From the NCBI RefSeq assembly GCF_008704655.1, contig NZ_CP023688.1, positions 4,278,001-4,342,000 of the forward strand: a stretch of DNA of 64,000 bases. Direction: 5' to 3'. Shown piece after piece: positions 43,232 through 51,743 of this stretch. The notes below the pieces were generated by a model. It ran no database searches. It was not told the DNA's origin and saw nothing but the letters and a program-made list of their open reading frames with translations. This DNA is from Streptomyces rimosus. Its GTDB lineage: Bacteria; Actinomycetota; Actinomycetes; Streptomycetales; Streptomycetaceae. Within the stretch, counting starts at the first letter, position 1; every line of letters begins with the position of its first letter. Both the position numbers and the translations under genes were made by a program.

Positions 43232-43870
43232 GTGAGACTGTTCCGCCCCGCGAGGGCAGACCGAGATGACGACGACACCGCCCTGCTCCGCGCCGTCGCC
43301 CGCGGGGACCAGGCCGCGCTCGCCGCGTACTACGACCGGCACGCCGGGTGGCTGCACGCGCGGCTCACGCGGCGCTGCGCGGATCCGGAAACCGTACGCG
43401 AGGTCCTCCAGGACACGTTCGTCACCGTGTGGCGCTCCGCGGCCTCCTACCGCGGGGCGCCCCGGCGCGACGGCGGGTCCGGCGGCTGGCTCTGGGTGAT
43501 CGCCGCGCGTCGGCTGGTGGACGCGCAGCGGGCGTACGCGCGGGCAGAACGGGCCGAACAGGCCGAGCGGGCCGGCCACGTCCGGCACGAGCCGCCGGGG
43601 GCCGAGCCGTCCGCCGAGGAGCGCGTCCTGTCCCGGCTGGAGTACGGCGAGGTGGGCACCGCCCTGCACCGGATCGCGCCCGAGCTGCGCGAAGTGCTGC
43701 GCGCCACGGTCGTCGACGGGCTGACCACCCGCGAGGCCGCCCGCCTGCTCGGCATACCGGAGGGCACGGTCAAGACCCGCGCCATGCGCGCCCGGCGCGA
43801 ACTGCGTGCGGAGATCGACCGCTTGCGGAGCAGCCACGTTTCGATGGGTTCGATGGGAGGGCTCGCGTGA
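43232..43870 (+). CDS. ECF sigma factor
   Basis: A 212-residue sigma factor. Region 2 is YYDRHAGWLHARLTRRCADPETVREVLQDTFVTVW and region 4 is IAPELREVLRATVVDGLTTREAARLLGIPEGTVKTR. GTG at 43232 has a weak purine-rich site upstream. It is the first gene of a four-gene operon in which each stop overlaps the next start. The partner gene encodes a zinc-finger anti-sigma-like membrane protein. Confidence 0.87.
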   Translation: MRLFRPARADRDDDDTALLRAVARGDQAALAAYYDRHAGWLHARLTRRCADPETVREVLQDTFVTVWRSAASYRGAPRRDGGSGGWLWVIAARRLVDAQRAYARAERAEQAERAGHVRHEPPGAEPSAEERVLSRLEYGEVGTALHRIAPELREVLRATVVDGLTTREAARLLGIPEGTVKTRAMRARRELRAEIDRLRSSHVSMGSMGGLA

Positions 43871-44892
43871 CGGGCGTAAAGGGTATGGGTGAGGGCCCCG
43901 CCAGTCGGCGCGCGGGCTTGGCCAGTCGGCGCGTGGGCTTGGCGAGTCAGCCCGGGGGCCCCGCCAGTCGACAAGCAGCCCCGGCCAGTCGGCATGTGGA
44001 TGTGGCTGCGAGCGCGCGGTACGCCGACGGCGCGCTTCCGGAGCCCGAGGCGTGGGCGCTGGAGAAGCATGTGGAGGGCTGTGCTCGGTGTGCGGGCACG
44101 GTCTCGGCGGCGGTCCGGGCGACGGCGTCCGCCGGGGACGTGCTGGAGGGCGTACGGGGAACGCTGCTAACCGTGGTGGCGGAGACGACGGGGGCCTCAG
44201 GAGCGCGCGCTGCGGGGGTTAAGGCACCGGCCGCACCCCGGCAACCGGCTGCCCCCCTTACCCGCGCCCTCTGGGCCGCCGGGCCCGCGCTCCGCGGCCC
44301 GTGGCTGGTGGCGCTGCTGCTGGTGTGCGCGGTGGCCGCCGGGCTCGCTTTCGGGGGCGGCTTCGCCGGGGCACGGCCGCTGTTGTTCGCGCTCGCGCCC
44401 GTACTGCCGGTGGCCGGGGTGGCGCTTTCGTACGGGCCGCGCGCCGACCCGATGTACGAGATCAGCGCCGCGTCGCCGTCCGGCGGGCTGCGGCTGCTGC
44501 TGACCAGGGCCGCGGCCGTCCTCGGGGTGAGTCTGCCGCTGCTCACGGCGGTGGGCGCGCTGCTGCCGGGGACGCCCGGACTGCCCGGCGCCGCGGCCTG
44601 GCTGCTGCCCGGCCTGGCGCTGACGGTGGGGGCGCTGGCGCTCGGGTCGTATGTCGGGTGCCGTATCGCTTCCGGGATCATCGCGGCGGGGTGGGCTTCC
44701 GCCGTGCTGCTGCCGGTGCTCGCGGCGCAGGCCGGGGGCCGCGGAGGCGCCGGGGTGTTTCCGGCGCGGGCGCTCGCCGAGCAATTGGCCCGGTACCTGT
44801 CCGGGGGCGCGGCGCAGGGCGGCTGGGCCGCGGTCGCGGTGCTGGGCGCCGGGCTCGTACTCCTGCGCCGCAATCGGCTGGAGAACCTGTGA
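43867..44892 (+). CDS. Zinc-finger anti-sigma-like membrane protein
   Basis: A 341-residue protein. The N-terminal 40 residues are a Ser/Arg/Ala repeat region (PASRRAGLASRRVGLASQ) with matching DNA repeats. Next is an anti-sigma zinc motif, EKHVEGCARCAG (HxxxCxxC). After a linker, about six hydrophobic segments fill the C-terminal half. GTG overlaps the sigma TGA (GTGA). Probably it holds the sigma factor at the membrane until a signal arrives. It is larger than simple anti-sigma factors and may also serve as part of the transporter encoded next. Confidence 0.78.
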   Translation: MTGVKGMGEGPASRRAGLASRRVGLASQPGGPASRQAAPASRHVDVAASARYADGALPEPEAWALEKHVEGCARCAGTVSAAVRATASAGDVLEGVRGTLLTVVAETTGASGARAAGVKAPAAPRQPAAPLTRALWAAGPALRGPWLVALLLVCAVAAGLAFGGGFAGARPLLFALAPVLPVAGVALSYGPRADPMYEISAASPSGGLRLLLTRAAAVLGVSLPLLTAVGALLPGTPGLPGAAAWLLPGLALTVGALALGSYVGCRIASGIIAAGWASAVLLPVLAAQAGGRGGAGVFPARALAEQLARYLSGGAAQGGWAAVAVLGAGLVLLRRNRLENL

Positions 44893-45872
44893 ATACGAGA
44901 TCCGCGCACACGGAATCCGTGAATATGAGAATCGGGGGCATCGACGCCATGCAGGCCGACGCGGCGAGCGGTACCGAGAAAGAAGACCCGACCGGGCACG
45001 GAACCGGGACCGGGCACGGATCCGAGGCCGAGCATGACCCCGAGACCGGGCACGGCACCAAGCCCAGTACGAACACCCCCACCATCCACATCTCCAACCT
45101 CACCGTCCGGCACCGCCGAAGCATCGCCCTCGACGGGATCGACCTCGATCTCGCCCCAGGGGTGCACGGTCTCCTCGGCCCGAACGGGGCCGGGAAGACC
45201 TCGCTGATCCGGGTGCTGGCCACGGTTTCCCGGCCCACCGCCGGACGCGTCATGCTTCTGGGCCGCGAGGTATCGGGCCACCGGGAGCTGACCGCCGTCC
45301 GGCGCCGCATCGGTTACCTGCCGCAGGACTTCGGGTTCTACCCGGGCTTCACGGTGCGGGAGTTCGTCGCGTACGTGGCATGGCTGAAGGAAGTGCCGGG
45401 CGAGCGGGCCGGGGCGGCGGTCGAGCGGGCCGTGGCGCGGGTCGGGCTGGCGGACCGTATCGACGCGAAGATGAAGACGCTGTCCGGTGGCATGGTGCGG
45501 CGGGCCGGCATCGCGCAGGCCATCGTCAACGATCCGGAGATCCTGCTGCTCGACGAGCCGACCAACGGGCTCGACCCGGAGCAACGTGTCGAGTTTCGGG
45601 CTCTGCTGCGGGAGTTGGGCACCTCCGGGACGGTGGTCGTGTCGACGCACCTGGTGGAGGACGTCGCGGTGGCGTGCACGGGGGTCACGCTGCTCGAAGG
45701 CGGCCGGGTGGTCTATCGCGGTACGCCGGAGTCGCTTGCGGGGGAAGGGGCTGCGGACGGTACGGACGACGGGGCAGGTGACCTGGGCGGCAGTCCCGCC
45801 GAGCGCGGCTATACGGCCGTACTCCGTGCCCACCGCGCCGCGACCTCCACTCCCCCGGGGGCTCGCCGATGA
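44889..45872 (+). CDS. ABC transporter ATP-binding protein
   Basis: A 327-residue ATPase. A polar His/Gly/Thr-rich leader of about 60 residues precedes the nucleotide-binding domain: Walker A GPNGAGKTSL, Q-loop GYLPQDFGFY, signature LSGGMVRRAG, Walker B ILLLDEPTNGLD and the switch His in STHLVED. GTG overlaps the previous TGA; internal ATGs could remove most of the leader. It is coupled to the membrane protein genes on both sides, so they probably form one exporter. Confidence 0.87.
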   Translation: MNTRSAHTESVNMRIGGIDAMQADAASGTEKEDPTGHGTGTGHGSEAEHDPETGHGTKPSTNTPTIHISNLTVRHRRSIALDGIDLDLAPGVHGLLGPNGAGKTSLIRVLATVSRPTAGRVMLLGREVSGHRELTAVRRRIGYLPQDFGFYPGFTVREFVAYVAWLKEVPGERAGAAVERAVARVGLADRIDAKMKTLSGGMVRRAGIAQAIVNDPEILLLDEPTNGLDPEQRVEFRALLRELGTSGTVVVSTHLVEDVAVACTGVTLLEGGRVVYRGTPESLAGEGAADGTDDGAGDLGGSPAERGYTAVLRAHRAATSTPPGARR

Positions 45873-47206
45873 CCACCACCGTCCTCCCGCGCCCCTGCCC
45901 CCGTCCCCTCCGCGCCGAATCGCGCCACAGCGTCGCCCCTTGGGCCGCGATCGCCGTCTTCCTCACCCTGGCGATCGTCATGGTGTCGAAGGCGGACCAG
46001 TGGCAGGGAAGTTGGGGAACGACCCGTATCTCGCTGCACTCCGCTGCCACCTTGCTCGGCGGGCCCCTCGTCGCCGCCATCGGCTGCTGGCACGGCGGCC
46101 GGGAGCGGCGGTGCCGTACGGACGCTCTCCGGATCGCCGCGGCCCGGAGCCCGCTCGCGCAGTTCGCGGTCGCCGCGCTGCCCGTCATGCTCGCCGTCGT
46201 CGTCGGCTACGTGCTCGCCGCGGCCGGCACGGTGGCGGCCTCATGGCCGTACGCCTCGGCCGGGCCGTCGCTCCCGCCCCTCGTGCTGCCGATCATGGCG
46301 GACGCGGTGTTCCTGGCCGCGACGGCGGCGGGGGCGATGGTCGTCGGGCGGCTCGTACGGTGGCGGCCCGCGGCGCCCGTGCTCGCGGGGCTGACGTACG
46401 CGGTTCTGGCCCTGCCCACCTACCGGGGGACGGCCGTCCGCTTCCTGATTCCGTCCGTGGAGGACGGGATCGGTGAGGCGCTGCCCGCCGGGTGGCAGCC
46501 GGTGGCGATGGCCGGGTGGACGGGCGGGCTCGCGGTGGCGGCCGTTCTCGCGTACGCCGCCCGTCGGCGCTGGGCGGGGCTGCTTCCGCTCGCCGCCGCG
46601 GCCTGCGCAGCCGTACTCCTCGTACAGGCGGGAGACCGCGCGTGGCGGCCGGACCCGGTGGCCGCGCGCCAGGTGTGCGACGACTCGGCGCCGCGGGTGT
46701 GCGTCAACGCGCTGGACAGGAACCTGCTGCCGCAGGTGTCGCGGGCCCTGTCCGGCATCACGGGCCGCCTGGCGGGCGTACGGAACGCGCCGGTCCGCTT
46801 CGAGGACCTGCGTCGTGCGCCCGGGCCCGACGAGGCCCAGCTGCCGCAGCTCTTCCGAGGTCAGAGCGTCGTACGGGGGCAGCTGGCCGACCCGGAGCGG
46901 TTCGCCTGGGAGGCGGCGGCCGAGCTGACCGCGCGCGGTGACGCCTGTGAGGCCGCCCAATTCGATCGTATGGACAGTGCCGTACGGGACTGGCTGGTCT
47001 CCAACGGACTCAGTGACCGGCGGCGGGCGTCGTGGGCGCGGCTGGCCCGGGAGCAGGGTGACGAGCAGGCCGTCGCCCGGTCCGAAGCGGGCGCGCGGGC
47101 CCTTCGGCGCCTCGCCTCGATGGGCGAGGAGCGGCGGCGGGCGTGGCTGAGTCGCTACTTCGCTTCGCGCGGGAGCTGTGATGCGCGGGAGGTGCCTCGG
47201 TTGTAG
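45869..47206 (+). CDS. Membrane protein, probable ABC permease component
   Basis: A 445-residue protein. The first 260 residues hold six or seven hydrophobic segments. The last 180 are soluble and Arg-rich, with cysteines (CDDSAPRVCVNALD, GDACEAAQ, SRGSCDAREV). The ATG overlaps the ATPase stop (ATGA). It has no recognised family, but its place in the operon suggests the permease or a sensor subunit. Confidence 0.65.
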   Translation: MTTTVLPRPCPRPLRAESRHSVAPWAAIAVFLTLAIVMVSKADQWQGSWGTTRISLHSAATLLGGPLVAAIGCWHGGRERRCRTDALRIAAARSPLAQFAVAALPVMLAVVVGYVLAAAGTVAASWPYASAGPSLPPLVLPIMADAVFLAATAAGAMVVGRLVRWRPAAPVLAGLTYAVLALPTYRGTAVRFLIPSVEDGIGEALPAGWQPVAMAGWTGGLAVAAVLAYAARRRWAGLLPLAAAACAAVLLVQAGDRAWRPDPVAARQVCDDSAPRVCVNALDRNLLPQVSRALSGITGRLAGVRNAPVRFEDLRRAPGPDEAQLPQLFRGQSVVRGQLADPERFAWEAAAELTARGDACEAAQFDRMDSAVRDWLVSNGLSDRRRASWARLAREQGDEQAVARSEAGARALRRLASMGEERRRAWLSRYFASRGSCDAREVPRL

Positions 47207-47299
47207 GCGGGAGGCCCTCGGTCGTCCGGGGCCGGTGCTCAGTTGTGGGGCGGGTGGCCCGTCTCAGCCCGCCCCGAGCGGTGTCGCCGGCTTCCGGTC

Positions 47300-48673
47300 T
47301 CAGTCCGCCATGAACGGCGTCTCCGCGTCCCGGTCGTACGCGAGCTTGCCCGCCGTGTAGGTGGCCCGTACGGCGCGGTCGTCGCCGAGGATGGTGAGGG
47401 CGAAGAGGAGGTCTTCGATGGTGTCGGCCTGGGTGGTGCGGTCGGCGAGGAGGGGTGTGGCCTGGGGGTCCAGGACGGTGAAGTCGGCTTCCTGGCCCGG
47501 TGTCAGGGAGCCGATCGTGTCGGCCAGGCCCAGGGCCTCCGCGCCGCCGCGGGTGGCGAGGTAGAAGGACTTGACCGCGTCGAGGGTGTGGTCGCGCAGC
47601 TTGGCGACCTGGTGGGCGTCGCGCATGGTCTGCAGGAGGGCGAAGCTGGTGCCGGCGCCGATGTCAGTGCCCAGGGCTACGGTGAGCGGGTGGTCGCCTT
47701 CCTTGGCCTCTCGGAGGGGGAAGAGGCCGCTGCCCAGGTAGAGGTTGGAGGACGGGCAGTGGGCGACCGCCGTGCCGGAGCGGGCGCAGTGGTCGCGCTC
47801 GGCGGGGGTGAGGTGGATGCCGTGTGCGAGGACGGTACGGGGGCCGAGCAGGCCGTAGTGGTCGTAGACGTCCAGGTAGCCGTCGCGGTCTGGGAAGAGG
47901 GAGGAGACCCAGGGGATTTCGTCGCGGTGTTCCGAGATGTGGGTGTGTACGAGGGTGGTGGGGTGGGCCGCGCGCAGGGCGCCCGCCGCTTCGAGCTGGT
48001 CCGGGGTGCTGGTGGGGGCGAAGCGCGGGGTGATGGCGTAGAGGTTGCGGCCTTTGCCGTGCCAGCGCTGGATGAGCGACGAGGACTCGTCGTAAGCGCG
48101 CTGGGCCGTGTCGAGCAGGGCGTCGGGCGCGTTGCGGTCCATCCACACCTTGCCGGCCGCGACGCGCATGCCGCGCCGGGTCGCCTCCTCGAACAGCGCG
48201 TCGGCCGAGTCGGCGTGCACAGAGGCGAAGACCAGGGCCGTGGTCGTGCCGTTGCGCAGCAGCTCGTCGCAGAAGGAGGAGGCGACGCGGCGGGCGTGGG
48301 CGCCGTCGGCGAAGCGCTCCTCTGTGACATAGGTGCGGTCGAGCCAGTCGGGCAGCTGGGCGCCGAAGGCCGCGATGGCCTCCTTCTGCACGTAGTGGGT
48401 GTGGGCGTCGATGAATCCGGGGGTGATCAGGTGGCCTGAGTAGTGCACCGGTTCGGTGCCGGGCGGCAGCCGGTCGCGCAGGGCCGCGTACGGGCCGGCG
48501 GCGGTGATCCGGCCGCCCTCGCAGATCAGCAGCCCGTCCGCCTCGTGGACGAGGGCGTCGGCGTTGCCGGTGCGGAAGGGGTCGGCGCGGAAGCGGATGA
48601 GGGGGCCGCGGACGGCGGTGGGGGCGGAGGCCGGGGTGGGTGCGGAAGCGGCGGCAGACGTGCTGGTGGTCAT
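47300..48673 (-). CDS. guaD: Guanine deaminase
   Basis: A 457-residue amidohydrolase turning guanine into xanthine. Zinc ligands are seen in PGFIDAHTHYVQKE, LVHTHISEHRDE, VLAHGIHLTPAE and LGTDIGAGTSF, the last with the family's metal Asp. RFADGAHA and SSNLYLGSGLFPL are also typical of GuaD. The N-terminal 20 residues are an Ala/Thr-rich extension. No other purine-degradation gene is adjacent. Confidence 0.9.
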   Translation of the reverse strand: MTTSTSAAASAPTPASAPTAVRGPLIRFRADPFRTGNADALVHEADGLLICEGGRITAAGPYAALRDRLPPGTEPVHYSGHLITPGFIDAHTHYVQKEAIAAFGAQLPDWLDRTYVTEERFADGAHARRVASSFCDELLRNGTTTALVFASVHADSADALFEEATRRGMRVAAGKVWMDRNAPDALLDTAQRAYDESSSLIQRWHGKGRNLYAITPRFAPTSTPDQLEAAGALRAAHPTTLVHTHISEHRDEIPWVSSLFPDRDGYLDVYDHYGLLGPRTVLAHGIHLTPAERDHCARSGTAVAHCPSSNLYLGSGLFPLREAKEGDHPLTVALGTDIGAGTSFALLQTMRDAHQVAKLRDHTLDAVKSFYLATRGGAEALGLADTIGSLTPGQEADFTVLDPQATPLLADRTTQADTIEDLLFALTILGDDRAVRATYTAGKLAYDRDAETPFMAD

Positions 48674-48835
48674 GTGCGGGCGCGTACCCGTTCCGGGCGG
48701 AAACGGACCGGTGTACGTGGGTTACGTCAGCCAGGCGGCTCCCGGTACAGCCGAACGGGTCGGGTATCGGCCGCGGGCGACAGAGGTGGGGGCGGGGACG
48801 GCAAGACTGTGAGCGGGTGACCGGACCGCCGGGCC

Positions 48836-49714
48836 GTGCCGGACCGTACGACGAAGCCGGACCGTCCGACGAAGCCGGACCGTACGACGGAGACGGGATC
48901 GGGTACGGCGGGCACGGCGGGCACGGCAGCAGCCGGACGACGGGTCACCGCAGCCGTTGGCAGGCGAGGAACAGGGGCCGAATTGGGCGGGATGGCGGGC
49001 CGGGACACGACGGCGAGCGAGCCGCAGGGACGCACAGCGGGGCGGCGTACGACGGCGAGCGAGCGGCGCGGACGCGCCGCAGGCCAACGCACGGGCTGGT
49101 ACGCGGTACGGGCCCTGGTGGCCCTGCTGATCCTGGCGGGGCTCATGGTGGGCAGCCGCGCCCTGGCGACTCCCCCGGACGGGCGCACTGTGGCCACCCC
49201 TCCGAGCGGGCGTGCCATGGCCGCCCCTCCAGGTGGGAACGCCGTGGCCGCCCCGCCTGGCGCGCCGCTCGCTGCCCACGACGTACAGGCAGTGCACGCC
49301 GCCGCCCGTCTCCCCCGTAACGTCGAAGCCACCCGGCAGGCGGTCATCCGGCTGGTCAACCGCGAGCGGGCGCGGGCCGGGTGCCGGCCCGTGCGGTCGC
49401 ACCGTACGGTCACGGAGGCGGCCCAGCGGCACAGTGGGCACATGGCCCGCGACGACTCGCTCTCCCACCGGGAGCGCGGTGGTTCCGGGCCCGGCAACCG
49501 GCTCTCGGCCGTCGGTTACGACTGGCGCCGCGCGGGCGAGGACATCGCGCGCGGCCAGCGCGGGGCGGCCGAGGTGGTGCGGGACTGGGTCCGCAGTCCG
49601 GAACACCGGGTGGTGCTGACCGACTGCGCGTTCCGGCACGCGGGCGTGGGGATCGACACCGGCACCGACGGGCGCGGGCCGTGGTGGACGCTGCTGTTGG
49701 CCGTTCCGTCGTGA
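48836..49714 (+). CDS. CAP/SCP-domain exported protein
   Basis: A 292-residue protein. The first 85 residues are a charged cytoplasmic or disordered region that includes KPDR repeats made by 18-bp DNA repeats (48839-48892). A membrane or signal segment follows (AVRALVALLILAGLMVG), then a TPPDGRTVA-like linker repeated four times. The CAP domain has VIRLVNRERARAGCRPV, SGHMARDDSLSH and VVRDWVRSPEHRVVLTD, with the usual His and Glu residues. Function of bacterial CAP proteins is mostly unknown. The GTG start is uncertain; an ATG at 48992 (MAGRDTTAS) is also possible. Confidence 0.72.
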   Translation: MPDRTTKPDRPTKPDRTTETGSGTAGTAGTAAAGRRVTAAVGRRGTGAELGGMAGRDTTASEPQGRTAGRRTTASERRGRAAGQRTGWYAVRALVALLILAGLMVGSRALATPPDGRTVATPPSGRAMAAPPGGNAVAAPPGAPLAAHDVQAVHAAARLPRNVEATRQAVIRLVNRERARAGCRPVRSHRTVTEAAQRHSGHMARDDSLSHRERGGSGPGNRLSAVGYDWRRAGEDIARGQRGAAEVVRDWVRSPEHRVVLTDCAFRHAGVGIDTGTDGRGPWWTLLLAVPS

Positions 49715-49818
49715 CGGCAGGCCCCGGGGCGTAGCGTCCACGGCCACCGGCCGGGCGCGGCGGGAGCGCCGGGCCCCGGGACGTAACGCCCCACGACCAC
49801 CGCCCGGAAGCAGCAAGC

Positions 49819-50296
49819 TCACTCGAGAACGTGCACCACGATGCCCTTTTTACGCATGTCCTTGACCGCCTTGAGCGACTTCTTGGCATCGGCCACGCCA
49901 TTCGGCCGGTAGAGGCGCTCGGGTCATATTGCCGCCGTCGACAATGTGATGCTCGGTGGTGAATGCCTTGGCATTCACCAGAGCCGCCGCATCGCGGGCC
50001 TCGAGGCCGCTGTGCACCTGAATCGCGTCGAGAGTCGCGCGCTGAATGCCGCGCGCCTCCATGTCCTGCCGGAAGGCGGCGTCGAGCGGATGCGAGGCGG
50101 ACCGGATGGCCTTGTCGACGGCGGCCGGCTGCACCTGCGCGTGGTCCTCGGTCTCCTCCGCCGTAACACCACCGGACGCGACCCGCTGCGAATGCCGCAG
50201 CCAGTGCGCATTCAGACCGACCGGATCCTGGCTTACGCGCGAGGAACCCGGCCCACCGCCTCGACCGGACTCGTGCTCGTGCCCATGCGACCGCAC
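49819..50296 (-). pseudogene. Short DUF4157-type protein gene with a probable frameshift
   Basis: The frame starts at GTG 50296 after GGAGGAGGAAGT and begins VRSHGHEHESGRGGG. Residues 60-125 (AIRSASHPLDAAFRQDMEAR...IQVHSGLEARDAAALVNAKAF) match the DUF4157 domain linked to contractile injection systems. The frame as read stops at 49850 (148 residues). A shift of one base in the ACCCG at 49919-49923 instead gives a well-formed end (ERLYRPNGVADAKKSLKAV...KKGIVVHVLE) stopping at 49819. The HExxH protease site of full DUF4157 proteins is absent. It may be a cut-down cargo protein, a decaying gene, or a sequence error. Confidence 0.55.
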
Positions 50297-50444
50297 ACTT
50301 CCTCCTCCGAGGCGCCAGGGAACTCCCGCCCTTCCTACCGACGCCGGGGCAGACCTCACTCCTCCATGGGAAGGCCCTTTCGGGCAGGCGGGCTGCCCCG
50401 GCGGCAGCCCCGTATCGCGCGGACGAGGCCCCTGCTCAGTGCGC

Positions 50445-51212
50445 TCAGTGCACCGACGACACAGCCGCCCCATCCGGCCCGCTCGGCGCGGCGGCCTCGC
50501 GCGGCCGTACGGCATGTTCGGCCAGTTCGCCGAAGAGCAGGCCGAAGGCGGCCCACAGGGCGAGCTGGACGGCGAGTGCGGAGACGCGGAACTTCCACAG
50601 CAGGAGGGCGGGGAAGTCGTGCGGCAGTTCGTTGACGGCCGGGAGGAACGCGTAGGCGAGGCCGACGGCCACGGCGAAGGCGGCCAGCGCGACGACCGTG
50701 GCGTACCAGGTGCCGAGGCGGGGTGCGAGCCGCTTGCCGAGGATGACCGCGGCGATGGTCAGCAGCACGCTGAGGGCGATCATCAGGAAGTACAGCGCGG
50801 TGCGTTGGCCGATGGAGTCGGGGTCGCCGACGGACGGCGGGTTGGCCGGGTACTTCAGGAACGGTACGAAGTAGACCGCGGCGAAGGCGGCGCCGGAGAG
50901 CAGCAGCGCGGTGGCGCGGGGGCCGAAGCGGCCGACGCGGCCCAGCGCGAAGCAGTAGGCCAGGGCGGCGATCCCGCCCAGTGCGACGCCGTACACCAGG
51001 ACGCCGGTGGCCAGGCCCAGGGTGGACTGCACGCCGCGGCTGACGACCTCCACGGCGTCTTCGTGGCCGTGGGCGTGCGCGTCCTCGAACGCGATGGCGG
51101 CGTCGACCTGGGGCTCGCCCAGCAGGTAGGCGACGAGCAGGGCGAGCAGGCCGGCGGCGAGGCCGGCCAGCATGCCGCGCACCAGGAGGGATCTGACGGT
51201 GGCGGAGTTCAT
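50445..51212 (-). CDS. cbtA: CbtA-type cobalt transporter subunit
   Basis: A 255-residue protein with about five or six membrane segments (LLVRGMLAGLAAGLLALLVAYL, GVLVYGVALGGIAALAYCFAL and others). It carries a His-rich loop, FEDAHAHGHEDAVE, and the conserved PFLKYPANPPSVGDPDSIGQRT. These are hallmarks of CbtA, a predicted cobalt importer subunit. It lies 14 bases downstream of cbtB under a cobalamin riboswitch, which supports cobalt uptake for vitamin B12 synthesis. Confidence 0.88.
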   Translation of the reverse strand: MNSATVRSLLVRGMLAGLAAGLLALLVAYLLGEPQVDAAIAFEDAHAHGHEDAVEVVSRGVQSTLGLATGVLVYGVALGGIAALAYCFALGRVGRFGPRATALLLSGAAFAAVYFVPFLKYPANPPSVGDPDSIGQRTALYFLMIALSVLLTIAAVILGKRLAPRLGTWYATVVALAAFAVAVGLAYAFLPAVNELPHDFPALLLWKFRVSALAVQLALWAAFGLLFGELAEHAVRPREAAAPSGPDGAAVSSVH

Positions 51213-51226
51213 GTGCGCGCCCCCGG

Positions 51227-51445
51227 TCAGTGGCAGGGGAAGCCGAGCAGGTGGCGTCCGTCGTGGACCCACTCGTGCACGTCGGTGCCGGAGAGCAGTG
51301 AGGTGGCGCCCTGTTCGGCGCCGACGAAGTAGAGCAGGACGAGCATCAGCAGCCCGCCGAAGACCGCCCAGGGCAGGACGGTCCTGATCGGCAGGGTGGC
51401 GGGTGCGGCGGGTCCGGTGGTCGGCGGCGCGACGGACTGGGCCAT
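51227..51445 (-). CDS. cbtB: CbtB-type cobalt transporter subunit
   Basis: A 72-residue protein with one membrane segment (VLPWAVFGGLLMLVLLYFVG) and a His-rich C-terminus (DVHEWVHDGRHLLGFPCH) that likely binds cobalt. Both features define CbtB. AGGAGG lies six bases before the ATG. It is first in the cbtBA pair. Confidence 0.88.
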   Translation of the reverse strand: MAQSVAPPTTGPAAPATLPIRTVLPWAVFGGLLMLVLLYFVGAEQGATSLLSGTDVHEWVHDGRHLLGFPCH

Positions 51446-51484
51446 GGCAGAACCTCCTGGGAAATCACGCGTCCCGGACAGTGG

Positions 51485-51600
51485 GTCGTCACGACAGGAC
51501 GGGTCTGGCTCGTCCGGCGGCCCCGTACGGGACCGGTCCGGGCTCACAGTGGCGCGACCGCGCCGGAATTCCACCGGCTTCCGTCATGTCATCGTCAATA
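51485..51600 (-). promoter_or_regulatory. Cobalamin riboswitch upstream of cbtBA
   Basis: On the minus strand the leader contains GCCGGTGGAATTCCGGCGCG followed by GCGCCACTGTGAG. This is the conserved core of adenosylcobalamin riboswitches. Further on, GAGCCAGACCC resembles the B12 box. The element ends about 40 bases before the cbtB start. High cobalamin should reduce expression. Borders are approximate. Confidence 0.85.
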
Positions 51601-51743
51601 TCATCGGGAACGTACCGCGTGGCGGCGGCCGGGCCAAGGGGCCCCGGCGCCCGGACAGGCGCACGGCGGCGGGCGGGCGCCCCGCCGTACCCCTTGTGCG
51701 CCATCAGATGTGTGCGGCCAGGACGCGACGAGGAGAGGTGCGC

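Noticed and set aside
49850..50515. Full 221-codon minus-strand frame as one protein
   Set aside because: The part before GTG 50296 is Arg/Pro-rich shadow sequence. A strong ribosome-binding site marks the later start.
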